From contig NZ_MVIF01000046.1 in assembly GCF_002086675.1 (NCBI RefSeq), positions 1-41,815 of the forward strand: DNA of 41,815 nt. Direction: 5' to 3'. The position numbers were made by a program, and so were the translations under genes. The notes under the pieces are model-generated. The model saw only the letters and a program-made list of their open reading frames with translations, was not told where the DNA came from and made no database searches. This document shows, one piece after another, positions 25,504 to 34,671 of the stretch (positions are counted from its first letter, which is position 1; each line of letters starts with the position of its first letter). The DNA is from Mycobacterium persicum (lineage in GTDB: Bacteria; Actinomycetota; Actinomycetes; Mycobacteriales; Mycobacteriaceae).

Positions 25504-28500
25504 GCATCGGCAGCGTGGGATCGGACCTGCGGGCCGATATCGCCCGCTTACTCGCTGACTCGCCAGATGCGTTGGACTGCACTGTTATCGAGCGCGGCAC
25601 CGCGGCGGGTGAACGACGCCTGGTCGCCTACGTGGTGCCGGCCCGACCGGTGACCAGCCGCCGGATTCGGGACACGATCACCGCCGCCGCGGCGCCGATG
25701 CCGGTCGACGTGGTGCTGGTTTCGAGCCTGCCCCGCACCGCCGACGGTGAGGCAGACATCGCGAGCCTGGCGATGCTACCGGTGCTGGACGAAACGACGC
25801 TCGCCCGAACCGAAGCCGCGATGACCGCCCGCGGCGCAGCTCCCGCGGCCAGCGTGGCGTTCGCGCCCGCGGCCGCGGATGGGTATGCCGGCACAATCGG
25901 CACGGCACGGCAGCCGGTGCGACAACCGATCGGCGACCAACGAGCGCCGGCTTCCATCCTGAGTGGTGGGGACGCCCGCCCCGGCGGCCCGGCGACGCTG
26001 GGCGAACTGCTCGTTTCGGCGGCCGCCGAGTGCCCGTATCGCGACGCGCTGCGCCTGCACCGCCGTGACGGGCGAGTCACCATGGCCGGTTATGACGAGC
26101 TTCTCGGCGATGCCCAACGGGTGTGCGGCGGCCTGCGACAACGCGGGCTGCGCCCCGGCGACCGGGTCGTGCTGGCATGCGGCGAACCCGCCGGCTTCGT
26201 GCCCGGATTCTGGGGTGCGGTGCTGGCCGGGCTGATCGTTGTCCCGTCGCCGCTGCCGGACACCGTTGAGCCGCACGCCGCACTGGGTGCGTTGCAGGCC
26301 ACCATGTCGTCGGCCGCGGCGGCGGTGGTGGTGACCGATCTGACGGCGGCGCAAAACACGCCGGGCTTTGCCGACATCGGTGAGTTGCGCGCGGCCCCGC
26401 CCGGCTCGGTGGTCAGCCGATCGCCCGACGACCTGGTGCTCGGATTGCCCACCAGCGGCAGTACCGGTACGCCCAAGATCGTCGGTCAGACGCACCGCGC
26501 GGTCCTTTCCAATGCCGCATCGGCCAGCGCCCACAACGGATTTAGCGCCGAGGAAATCTCACTGAACTGGTTCCCGCTCGACCATGTCGGTGGGCTGGTC
26601 ATGTTCCACATCCGCGACGTCTGGTTGCGTTGCCGGCAAGTGCAGGTGCCCACCGAGCTGGTCCTGCGTGAGCCGCTGACCTGGCTGGAACTGGTTGACC
26701 GGTATCGGGTCACGGTCACCTGGGCACCCAACTTCGCCTGCCAGCTGGTGACGGCGAGGCTACGGGAGTTGCCGCCCGACGAGCGGCCCCCATGGGATTT
26801 GTCGTGTCTGACCTTCATTCTCAACGGCGGCGAGCCCGTCGTCGCCGATCAATGCCTGGACTTCCTGACCGCCCTTGCCCCCTACGGCCTGCCGCCGGAG
26901 GCCATGCACCCGGCCTGGGGGATGTCTGAAACGTGTTCGGGGGTGGTGTATTCGGCTGGCTTCGCCCCCGGGCTGGTCGAGCGGTCGAGCCCGCACGTGC
27001 CGGTGGGGCAACCGATTCCGGGCTGCACGGTACGAGTGGTTGACGACAGCGGTGCGGTGCAGCCGCACGGCGAACCAGGGCAACTGCAGGTGCGGGGGCC
27101 GATGATCACCGCCGGCTACCTCGACGACGACGCGGCCACCGCGTCGGCGGTGGACCCCGACGGGTGGTTGCACACCGGAGATCGCGCCGTGATCGGACCC
27201 GCGGGCCTGACCATCATCGGCAGGGACAAAGACGTCATCATCGTCGGCGGCCGCAACATCACCGCGAGCGAGGTCGAGGCCGTCGTCGACAAGGTTTCCG
27301 GGGTCGACCCGACATGGAGCGTCGCCTTCGGCGTCCGTGCCACCGATGCCGCCACCGAACAGATCGCTGTCGTTTTCGTGCCGCTGCCCGGACACCCCGC
27401 CGCCGAGGTGGCCGAACGGGTACGCCGCGCGATGCTGCGGGAATTCCACGTCTGCCCCGCCCCCATCCGCGCCGTCACCCGAAACGACGTGGCCAAGACG
27501 TCGATCGGCAAACCGAAACGGGCACTGATCCGCGAGCGGCTGTTCGGTTGTGCGCCGGACCCGCGCGATCGCCCTCCCGTGGTGGAGGTGCTGTGCACAC
27601 CCACCCTCGAATCGGCACCCCGCGGCGCGGACTTGTCGGTGTTGTTGCTGGGCGACCGCGGGCAGTTCGCCGACGCGCTGGCCCGGGCGTTGCGGAATCG
27701 GGGAGATGCATTGAGCGCCGGCATGTTTGGGCCCGCGGATACGCTCGGCGGCGCGCAGCATGTGGTCTATGTGCTGCCGGCGGGGCCACCGACACCCGAC
27801 GACGTTGTCGCTCGATGCGCCGACCTGGCAACCCTGCTGCGCGTCATCGAGCCGGCCGGCGGGTCGCGGCCGTCGCGGCTGACGGTGGTAGCCCCGGCGG
27901 GCTGTGACTATGGCCAGGCGCTGGCGGCATTTGCGCACAGCGCGGGTCGGGACCTGCCCTGGCTGTCGGTCCGGGTCATCGGCTCCGCGGCCTCACCCGA
28001 AGCGGTCGCCGAGGAGTTGTCCCGATCGGAACCGGCCGAGGTGGACCTTGGCCTGCCGGTCCGGCGGATCTTCACCACCGCGCCGGCGCCGATCCGGGCA
28101 ACCGGGCAATCCGCACTCCAGGCCGCAGGGCGCTACCTGGTCACCGGCGGACTGGGCGGTGTCGGCCGGCACGTCTGCGAGTACCTGCTCCGGAAATTCG
28201 GCGCACGCCTGCTCATCGTGGGGACATCGGAGCTGGACTCCGCCGCGCCCGCGGGGCCGCGCGGGGAGAACCTGCGCGCGCTGCGCGAGATGGGTCGCCA
28301 GAGGGGAGAGGTGACCTATCTCGCGGTGGATGCCGTCGACGAGGTGGCCCTGTGCGGTGCGGTCCAGGCGTTCGAGCAGCGCTGCGGCGGGCCCATCGAC
28401 GGAGTGTTCGCGCTGGCCGGTGAGCTGGTGCGACGGTCCGCGGTGCACCTGTCGGCGGCCGACATCGACGATGCGCTCTACGCCAAGGGTCGGGGCGCGA

Positions 28501-29333
28501 TCGCTATCGAGCGGCTCCTGGCCGCACGCCACCACGCGATCGAGGTGTATTTCAGCTCGGTGCACACCCTGGTCGGCGCGCCGGAACTGGCCGCATATGC
28601 GGCCGCCAACCGGTTCCAGGATGCGCTGGCGGCCCGTCACCGGGATCGGGGCAGACGTGCCTGGTCGATCTCATGGAGCCGGTGGGCGGGTCCGGGTATG
28701 AGCCAGGACGTCGCCGGCGGTGACCTGGCGGCCGAGATGGGGCTGGCCACCGCCGACCCCGCGGCGGCCATCGATGCGCTGGACGCCGTCCTGCGTTGCC
28801 GGCCGGGGTGGTATGCGGTGGGGCTGGATACCAGCAATCGGCGCCTGGCACACCTCGGCGGAGGCTTGCGGCCACTGGAACGGATCGTGGTCCGGATGGC
28901 CGGGCCCGCAACGGATCTCACGCCGGCGATCACCGATGCGTTCGGGGTCCCGGTCGCGGTGCACGTGCTGGGGCAGCACCCGCAGGCACCGGCCGCGGCG
29001 GCCGATCGGGGCTCGACCATGGCGGTGCTCGCCGGTATCTGGGCCGAGATGCTCAAGCTGACCGACGTCTCGGCGGAGGATGACTTTTTCGAGTTGGGCG
29101 GGCATTCGTTACTGGTGCCGCGGTTGCAGGAGCGGGTGCAGCAGTTGTTGGGTGTGCCATTGCCCGCGGTCGCGGTGTTCGAGTACCCGACATTGCGGGA
29201 GCTGGCCGAGGTGATCGAGGACCGCGGCGCCTCCGGGGCCGGTCGCGCGGACAAGGGCCAGCCGCCAGTCGAGGATCCGCGGGCAAACCTGCTCCGGCGC
29301 GCGTCATTACGTGAGGCGTCCGGGACCAGCTGA
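25500..29333 (+). CDS. Loading-type synthetase: A/acyl-AMP ligase-KR-ACP
   Basis: A 1277-aa protein starting at GTG 25500. Residues 1-100 look like the C-terminal lid of another A domain (RLVAYVVP, SSLPRTADGEAD, with the usual Lys lost). The main adenylation domain (about 155-690) has LPTSGSTGTPK, WGMSETCSG, LHTGD, GRDKDVIIVGGRNI and the C-terminal catalytic Lys (SIGKPKR). A ketoreductase follows: structural subdomain 690-870, then TGGLGGVG near 882 with Ser1020, Tyr1033 and Asn1037. The C-terminal ACP has Ser1203 in LGGHSLL. The order fits either a fatty/aryl acid loading protein or an alpha-keto acid activating A-KR unit that makes a hydroxy acid. There is no KS or C domain, so it should begin a chain. 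Its stop overlaps the next start (TGATG). Confidence 0.88.
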   Translation: MSIGSVGSDLRADIARLLADSPDALDCTVIERGTAAGERRLVAYVVPARPVTSRRIRDTITAAAAPMPVDVVLVSSLPRTADGEADIASLAMLPVLDETTLARTEAAMTARGAAPAASVAFAPAAADGYAGTIGTARQPVRQPIGDQRAPASILSGGDARPGGPATLGELLVSAAAECPYRDALRLHRRDGRVTMAGYDELLGDAQRVCGGLRQRGLRPGDRVVLACGEPAGFVPGFWGAVLAGLIVVPSPLPDTVEPHAALGALQATMSSAAAAVVVTDLTAAQNTPGFADIGELRAAPPGSVVSRSPDDLVLGLPTSGSTGTPKIVGQTHRAVLSNAASASAHNGFSAEEISLNWFPLDHVGGLVMFHIRDVWLRCRQVQVPTELVLREPLTWLELVDRYRVTVTWAPNFACQLVTARLRELPPDERPPWDLSCLTFILNGGEPVVADQCLDFLTALAPYGLPPEAMHPAWGMSETCSGVVYSAGFAPGLVERSSPHVPVGQPIPGCTVRVVDDSGAVQPHGEPGQLQVRGPMITAGYLDDDAATASAVDPDGWLHTGDRAVIGPAGLTIIGRDKDVIIVGGRNITASEVEAVVDKVSGVDPTWSVAFGVRATDAATEQIAVVFVPLPGHPAAEVAERVRRAMLREFHVCPAPIRAVTRNDVAKTSIGKPKRALIRERLFGCAPDPRDRPPVVEVLCTPTLESAPRGADLSVLLLGDRGQFADALARALRNRGDALSAGMFGPADTLGGAQHVVYVLPAGPPTPDDVVARCADLATLLRVIEPAGGSRPSRLTVVAPAGCDYGQALAAFAHSAGRDLPWLSVRVIGSAASPEAVAEELSRSEPAEVDLGLPVRRIFTTAPAPIRATGQSALQAAGRYLVTGGLGGVGRHVCEYLLRKFGARLLIVGTSELDSAAPAGPRGENLRALREMGRQRGEVTYLAVDAVDEVALCGAVQAFEQRCGGPIDGVFALAGELVRRSAVHLSAADIDDALYAKGRGAIAIERLLAARHHAIEVYFSSVHTLVGAPELAAYAAANRFQDALAARHRDRGRRAWSISWSRWAGPGMSQDVAGGDLAAEMGLATADPAAAIDALDAVLRCRPGWYAVGLDTSNRRLAHLGGGLRPLERIVVRMAGPATDLTPAITDAFGVPVAVHVLGQHPQAPAAAADRGSTMAVLAGIWAEMLKLTDVSAEDDFFELGGHSLLVPRLQERVQQLLGVPLPAVAVFEYPTLRELAEVIEDRGASGAGRADKGQPPVEDPRANLLRRASLREASGTS

Positions 29334-32300
29334 TGAGCGAGTTCGACGTCGCCGTGATCGGGCTGAGCTGCCGGTTCCCCGGGGCAGCCGACCCGGACTC
29401 GTTCTGGCGCAACATGGTTGCCGGCGTCTGCTCGATTCGCCGGCACTCGCGCGCCGAGCTGCTACGGCACGGTGTTTCGCCGAAATTGGTCGACGCACCG
29501 GAATACGTGCCCGTCGACGGGTTCCTCGAGGACGCCGACGCCTTCGACGCGACGTTTTTCGGTATCAGCGAGCGGGAGGCGACGCTGACCGATCCGCAAC
29601 ACCGGTTGTTTCTCGAATGCGCTTGGGCGGCACTGGAAGACGCCGGGCATTCACCGCAATCACCGGCGGCCGTTGTCGGCTGCTTCGCCGCCGCCGGGAT
29701 GAGTCTTTATGCGGGCGCCAGGATGTCGTCCTACCTCACCGAGGCGGTGCTCGCCGACACCGACCTCGTGGAAGGCAGCGCCGTGCCGTTGATTTCGGTG
29801 GCGAACCGGGGCGACTACCTGGCCACCCGGGTCGCTTTTCAGCTGGGCCTGCGGGGGCCGGCAATCAACGTGCAGACCGCGTGTTCGAGCGCGCTTGTCG
29901 CGACCCACCTGGCGATCCAGAGTTTGTTGTCGGGCGAATGCGATATGGCGCTCGCCGGCGCCGCCGCGGTGCATGTCCCGGTTGCCTGCGGCTACCTGCA
30001 TCAGAACGGCGGGATTCTTTCGCCGAGCGGCCGCTGCCTGCCCTTTGACGCTGACGCCGACGGCACCGTCGGTGGCAATGGTGTCGGGGTGGTGGTGCTC
30101 AAGCGATACGCCGATGCCGTCGCCGCGGGCGACCCCATCCGGGCGGTCATCACCGGATCCGCCATCAACAACGACGGCCGGGACAAGTCGAGCTTTGCCG
30201 CGCCCGGCATGCGGGGCCAACGCGAGGTGATCGCCGCGGCGCACACGCTGTCTGGGCGCAGTCCGCAGACCATCGGCCTGGCAGAGACCCACGGAACGGG
30301 TACCCGGCTCGGCGATCCCATTGAAATCCGTTCCCTGCGTGCGGTATTGGACGGTGACGATCGCAACCGTTGTGCCATCGGGGCGGTCAAGGCCAACATC
30401 GGGCACCTGGATACCGCGGCCGGCGTGGCCGGTCTGATCAAGGTGGTGCTGGCCGTGCAGCGCGGCGTCATCCCTCCGGTTGCGGGCTTTCGCAGGCTCA
30501 ACCCGGAGATCGATCTCGCCGACAGCCGGCTCTATGTGCCGACCGTGGCCACACCGTGGCCCGGACCCGACGGCAGCCATCGACGGGCGGCCGTCAGCTC
30601 ATTCGGCGCCGGCGGAACCAATGCGCACCTCGTGGTCGAACAGGCACCCTCGCGTCAGCCACGCCAATCCCGCGGGGGCGGGCGGTACCTGATCGCCGTC
30701 TCGGCCCGCGACGGCGAGGCCCTGCGTGACTCCGCCCTGAGGTTGGCCGACCGGCTGCGCGGCACCGAACCGGTCGAGCTCGCCGACGTCTCGTTGACCA
30801 GCCTGGCCGGTCGTGCGCCGCTGCGCGCGAACCTGTCGGTGGTAGCGGCCACCACCGCGGAGGCCGCCGACCGCCTGGCCACCGCAGCCGAATCGGTCGA
30901 CACCACAACACAGTTGACGCCGGCGGCAGCGGGCCCGGTGACATTGCTGTTCCCGGGACAGGGGGGCGAGGGCTGGTCTGTACTACATCGATGGCTAGCC
31001 GTCGACGAGGACTTCCAGGGCGCGTTCGGAGCGCTCCATCAGCAGGCGCGGCCGCGCCTTGACGCCGACCTCACCGAGCTCATCGGCTGCGCCGACGACC
31101 CTCGCAGAGGACAGGCAGCCAACCTACAGCCGGCGTTGGTGGCCGCCGCGATCGCGCTGGCCCAAACGCTGACCGCGGCCGGCGTGCGTCCGGCCCTGGT
31201 GATCGGGCACAGCCTCGGTGAGCTGGCTGCCGCCGCGATCGCCGGGGTGTTCAGTCCGGTCGAGGCGGTGGTGTTGGCCGGTACGCGGGGCCGATTGATG
31301 GACCAGCGGTGCGCGGGCGGCGCGATGGCGGTCGCCGTCATCGACGCCGGGGGCGCCGCAGCCGCCATCGACGCGGCCGGCGCCACCGATGTTGCGGTGG
31401 CGGTGATCAATTCGGAGCACAGCGTGGTCTTGTCCGGGCCGCACGCGCAGCTGACCGCGGTCTGCGCGGCACTGCGCGCACGCGACGTCAGGACCACACC
31501 GTTGGGCACGACGCACGCTTTCCATAGCCCGATGATGGAGGCGATCGTCGACGATGTCGCCGCCGCGGCCGCGGCGGCCAAACCGGGTGCGCCCGCCATC
31601 CCGATGCTGTCGACCGTGACCGGGCGCATCGGTAGCGAGGTCGCCGACCCGGTGTACTGGGGCCGCCAAGTGCGCGACCCAGTTTTCTTCGGCGACGCCG
31701 TGGGCGCCTCGATCATCCCCACCGGCACCGTGTTCGTGGACCTTTCGCCCTCGGGAGTTCTTGCCGAGATCGTCGCGGTCAACCGCCCGGCACTGGCAGA
31801 TCGTCTGGTCCGGTTGGACCGTCACGACCAGGCTCCACCCAGCGCGCGCCTACTGCTCGGGCTCCGTGACCGAGGCGTCCCCGTGGACTGGTCGGGCACC
31901 GCACTGCATCGGCGCGCGCACCGAATCGCCTTGCCCGCCTACCCCTTCCGGCGAACCACCTACTGGCCGCGCCGCGACGCGGCCGGCTCCGCCGCGGCGC
32001 TCCGCCCGGTCCGGCTTGCCAGCGTGGTATGGACGCCACTGGACGCCGACACGTCAGCCGTCGACGGTAGACGTCCGGTGGTGCTGGCACCCCGTGCTGG
32101 CGCCGCGGCGGTCGACGCGGTACGGAACCAGGTGCCCGGCTGCCGCACAGTGCCGGACTGGGATGAGCTGCTGCGGACAGACTTGGCGCGGGCAACCCGG
32201 GTGCTGGAGAAGGCGCTGCAGTCGGCCGACGGGATCGTCGACCTCACCGCGCTCGGCGGCGCCGACACGGCGGACGCGACAGACCCGGCCCGGGACTGGA

Positions 32301-33715
32301 TCTCGCTGCGCTCTACGATGGCCGTGGCCGCAGCCAGCCCTCAGGTGCCGGTCGTGACCCTCACCGTCGGGGGTGCCGACGTACCGGGATCGACCTCGGG
32401 CCGCCCCGATCAAGCTGCGGTCTGGGGTTTCGTCCGGTCTGCGCGTGCCGAATCACCCGGCCCCGGCTGGCGATTGGTGGACTGCGACAGCACCGTCGAC
32501 GCGGCGACGCTGAGCGCGGAGATCGTCCGCACCGATCATTCGGAGATCGCGCTGCGCAACACGCTGCGACTCGCCCCGCTCCTGATCGATGCGCCGGACA
32601 CCTCCGGCGAGGCGTCGCCGACGGGACTGACCGGCCCGCTGGATACCGTCGTGATCGGGGGCGGCACCGGCGGCATCGCAGCCCGGATGATCCAGCGGTG
32701 CGCCCGCAACGGCGCGCGACGGGTGGTGCTCGTCGCGCGCAACCCGCCCGGGCAACCCCCGGCCGGCCCGCCCGGCTGCGTCGTCGAATTCGCCCGGGCG
32801 GATTTGGCGGTCCCTGCAGACGTGGAACGCCTGGCCCGGTCGCTACCCCGGGGATCGGTATCGCTGGTGATCGCGGCCGCCGGGGTGCTGCGCGACGCGA
32901 TCGCCTCGCGCGTAACCGAATCCGACCTGCGCGCGGTGCTGGCACCCAAGGTGCTCGGCACCGCAGCGCTGGCGCGGCTGGCCGCTGAGCATGGGTGCCC
33001 GATGTTGGTGATGTCGTCGCTGGCGTCGCTGTTGGGTTCGCCGGGACAGGCCGCGTACGCCGCCGCGAACGCGGCGCTCGAGTCGCTGAGCCGGGCGGCC
33101 GGACCGGCGGTAACCACCGTGGCCTGGGGGCCGTGGCAGCAGGTGGGGATGAGCCGTGAGCTCGATCCCCGCTCCGGGCCGCGGGCCCTGCCGGCAGACC
33201 AGTGGCTCGACGCGCTGGATCGGGTGCCTATGGGCGGGGCCACTTATTACGCCTTGCCCGATCCCGTTGTGGCAGAAGGTGATTCTGGGTTGATGCCGAG
33301 GCCGGAAGCGTTAGCCGCGCAGGTCTGGGCCGAGCCAGGGGTTCATGACGCGGCTGCTCGCACCGACCAGTGGCGGGAGGCCGTAGCGGGCGGAGAAATC
33401 ACCGGGTTCGTCTGCCGCGCGGTCGCGGCACTGCTGCGCCGCGACTCGGTGGCCGTTGACGCTCCTTTGGTAGATCTCGGCTTGGACTCGCTGGCCGGCC
33501 TTCGGCTGCGGCGAGACCTGATGGCCGCGACGGGAATCGACCTGCCGCCGACGCTGATCTACGACTATCCCCATTGCGCTGCCCTGGCCGCTCATCTGGC
33601 CGCCGTGACGGCGCCCGGCGACGGCCAGGCGCCGCATAACGACTCCAACGGCTCGATCGCCGAGCTGGGCGCCGAATTGAAGCGGGAGCTCGCACGATCG
33701 CTGGAAGCTCTTTAG
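29333..33715 (+). CDS. Type I PKS module KS-AT-KR-ACP
   Basis: A 1460-aa complete reducing module. KS (about 4-430) has Cys184 in TACSSA, and HGTGT and KANIGH follow. AT (about 535-830) has Ser627 in GHSLGE and HAFH at 728-731, the signature of malonyl-CoA selectivity. KR comes after a structural subdomain, with GGGTGGIA near 1108, Tyr1242 and Asn1246. The ACP Ser is Ser1386. There is no DH or ER, so the product is a beta-hydroxyacyl thioester. There is no N-terminal docking coil, but the last 25 residues (from SIAELGAELKRE) form an amphipathic helix suited to docking with the N-terminal coil of the 2769-aa protein. Its AT could also serve the AT-less KS in trans. Confidence 0.95.
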   Translation: MSEFDVAVIGLSCRFPGAADPDSFWRNMVAGVCSIRRHSRAELLRHGVSPKLVDAPEYVPVDGFLEDADAFDATFFGISEREATLTDPQHRLFLECAWAALEDAGHSPQSPAAVVGCFAAAGMSLYAGARMSSYLTEAVLADTDLVEGSAVPLISVANRGDYLATRVAFQLGLRGPAINVQTACSSALVATHLAIQSLLSGECDMALAGAAAVHVPVACGYLHQNGGILSPSGRCLPFDADADGTVGGNGVGVVVLKRYADAVAAGDPIRAVITGSAINNDGRDKSSFAAPGMRGQREVIAAAHTLSGRSPQTIGLAETHGTGTRLGDPIEIRSLRAVLDGDDRNRCAIGAVKANIGHLDTAAGVAGLIKVVLAVQRGVIPPVAGFRRLNPEIDLADSRLYVPTVATPWPGPDGSHRRAAVSSFGAGGTNAHLVVEQAPSRQPRQSRGGGRYLIAVSARDGEALRDSALRLADRLRGTEPVELADVSLTSLAGRAPLRANLSVVAATTAEAADRLATAAESVDTTTQLTPAAAGPVTLLFPGQGGEGWSVLHRWLAVDEDFQGAFGALHQQARPRLDADLTELIGCADDPRRGQAANLQPALVAAAIALAQTLTAAGVRPALVIGHSLGELAAAAIAGVFSPVEAVVLAGTRGRLMDQRCAGGAMAVAVIDAGGAAAAIDAAGATDVAVAVINSEHSVVLSGPHAQLTAVCAALRARDVRTTPLGTTHAFHSPMMEAIVDDVAAAAAAAKPGAPAIPMLSTVTGRIGSEVADPVYWGRQVRDPVFFGDAVGASIIPTGTVFVDLSPSGVLAEIVAVNRPALADRLVRLDRHDQAPPSARLLLGLRDRGVPVDWSGTALHRRAHRIALPAYPFRRTTYWPRRDAAGSAAALRPVRLASVVWTPLDADTSAVDGRRPVVLAPRAGAAAVDAVRNQVPGCRTVPDWDELLRTDLARATRVLEKALQSADGIVDLTALGGADTADATDPARDWISLRSTMAVAAASPQVPVVTLTVGGADVPGSTSGRPDQAAVWGFVRSARAESPGPGWRLVDCDSTVDAATLSAEIVRTDHSEIALRNTLRLAPLLIDAPDTSGEASPTGLTGPLDTVVIGGGTGGIAARMIQRCARNGARRVVLVARNPPGQPPAGPPGCVVEFARADLAVPADVERLARSLPRGSVSLVIAAAGVLRDAIASRVTESDLRAVLAPKVLGTAALARLAAEHGCPMLVMSSLASLLGSPGQAAYAAANAALESLSRAAGPAVTTVAWGPWQQVGMSRELDPRSGPRALPADQWLDALDRVPMGGATYYALPDPVVAEGDSGLMPRPEALAAQVWAEPGVHDAAARTDQWREAVAGGEITGFVCRAVAALLRRDSVAVDAPLVDLGLDSLAGLRLRRDLMAATGIDLPPTLIYDYPHCAALAAHLAAVTAPGDGQAPHNDSNGSIAELGAELKRELARSLEAL

Positions 33716-33735
33716 TGAATCGGAAAGGATTCTCA

Positions 33736-34668
33736 ATGAGTGGTGTAGCCAACCTGATCGAGGACCCGGACCTGCGCGGGTTCGAGGAGAACGGCGTCAT
33801 CGGGCCGTTCACGCTCTACTCGCCCGACGAGGCGAAAGCGATGTTGCGGCGCATCCGTATCGGCAACCAGGACCGCAGCCACATCCTGTTCGACAACGAG
33901 GTCAACTACGACCGTCATTTCGACATCCCCGAGCTGGCACAACATATCGGGCATCCGACGATCATCGAGAAGGTCGGCAAGATTCTCGGGCCGGATCTGC
34001 TCGCCTGGCGCACCGAGTTCTTTCCGAAGTTCCCCGGCACCCCGGGCACCGAGTGGCATCAGGTCCGCAACTATCAATACGCCACCGGAACCGCGATGCT
34101 GCAGCACAGCACCCAATCCGACGACCTGCCGCTCGATATCACCGTGTGGACCACCTTCACCGAAGCCACCAAGGAAAACGGCTGCATGAAATTTTTGCCC
34201 GGGTCACACCGCACCCTCTACTACGACGAAAGCAAGTCGGTCACTATTGGCCGCGACGGCGAGTACAGCTCCGTCACTGCCATGGAGGACAGCGGATCGT
34301 TCTTCGGCTACGACTTCAAAGAATTTCGCATCGACCCGCAGTGGGTACCACCCGAGGATGAAGCGCTGGCCGTGGAAATGGAAGCCGGGCAGTGCGTGAT
34401 CTTCACGGCCAGGTGTGTGCACGCCTCCTATCCGAACACCACCCAAAGGTCTACCCGGTTTGCGATCGCATCGCGATACGTGCCGACGGAAGTCAAGGTC
34501 TATCCCGGGTGGCCCTCGTTCGAAGCCCACGGCGGGCACTTCGATCTCACGCACTACGGTGCCGTCCTGGTAGCCGGCCAGGACACCTACGGCCACAACA
34601 AGATTCGTAGCACCGACAACAGAGGCCGGCCGTTTCCGCACCACGCCGTGGCCGTGGCGGCGAGGTGA
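33736..34668 (+). CDS. SyrB2-like Fe(II)/2-oxoglutarate enzyme (putative halogenase, HxV variant)
   Basis: A 310-aa protein, by my recollection the same length as the syringomycin halogenase SyrB2. It resembles SyrB2 along its whole length (NYDRH, WRTEFFPKFPG, WHQ, NGCMKFLPGS, FFGYD, HASYP, IASRYVP, YGAV). SyrB2-type enzymes chlorinate the side chain of an aminoacyl-carrier protein; they have HxA/HxG where hydroxylases have HxD, and chloride fills the gap. Here the residues are His108-Gln-Val110, with distal His229 and Arg241/Arg247 conserved. So the carboxylate ligand is missing, but a bulkier Val takes the Ala position. It may be a halogenase, may use another anion, or may be altered or inactive. 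The ATG at 33736 is preferred over the in-frame GTG at 33715 because GGAAAGGA stands just upstream. It is followed 3 bp later by the thioesterase-SyrP gene. Confidence 0.85.
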   Translation: MSGVANLIEDPDLRGFEENGVIGPFTLYSPDEAKAMLRRIRIGNQDRSHILFDNEVNYDRHFDIPELAQHIGHPTIIEKVGKILGPDLLAWRTEFFPKFPGTPGTEWHQVRNYQYATGTAMLQHSTQSDDLPLDITVWTTFTEATKENGCMKFLPGSHRTLYYDESKSVTIGRDGEYSSVTAMEDSGSFFGYDFKEFRIDPQWVPPEDEALAVEMEAGQCVIFTARCVHASYPNTTQRSTRFAIASRYVPTEVKVYPGWPSFEAHGGHFDLTHYGAVLVAGQDTYGHNKIRSTDNRGRPFPHHAVAVAAR

Positions 34669-34671
34669 CCG

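Noticed and set aside
33715..33735. GTG start for the SyrB2-like protein
   Set aside because: The ATG at 33736 has a strong Shine-Dalgarno and gives the 310-aa length of SyrB2.
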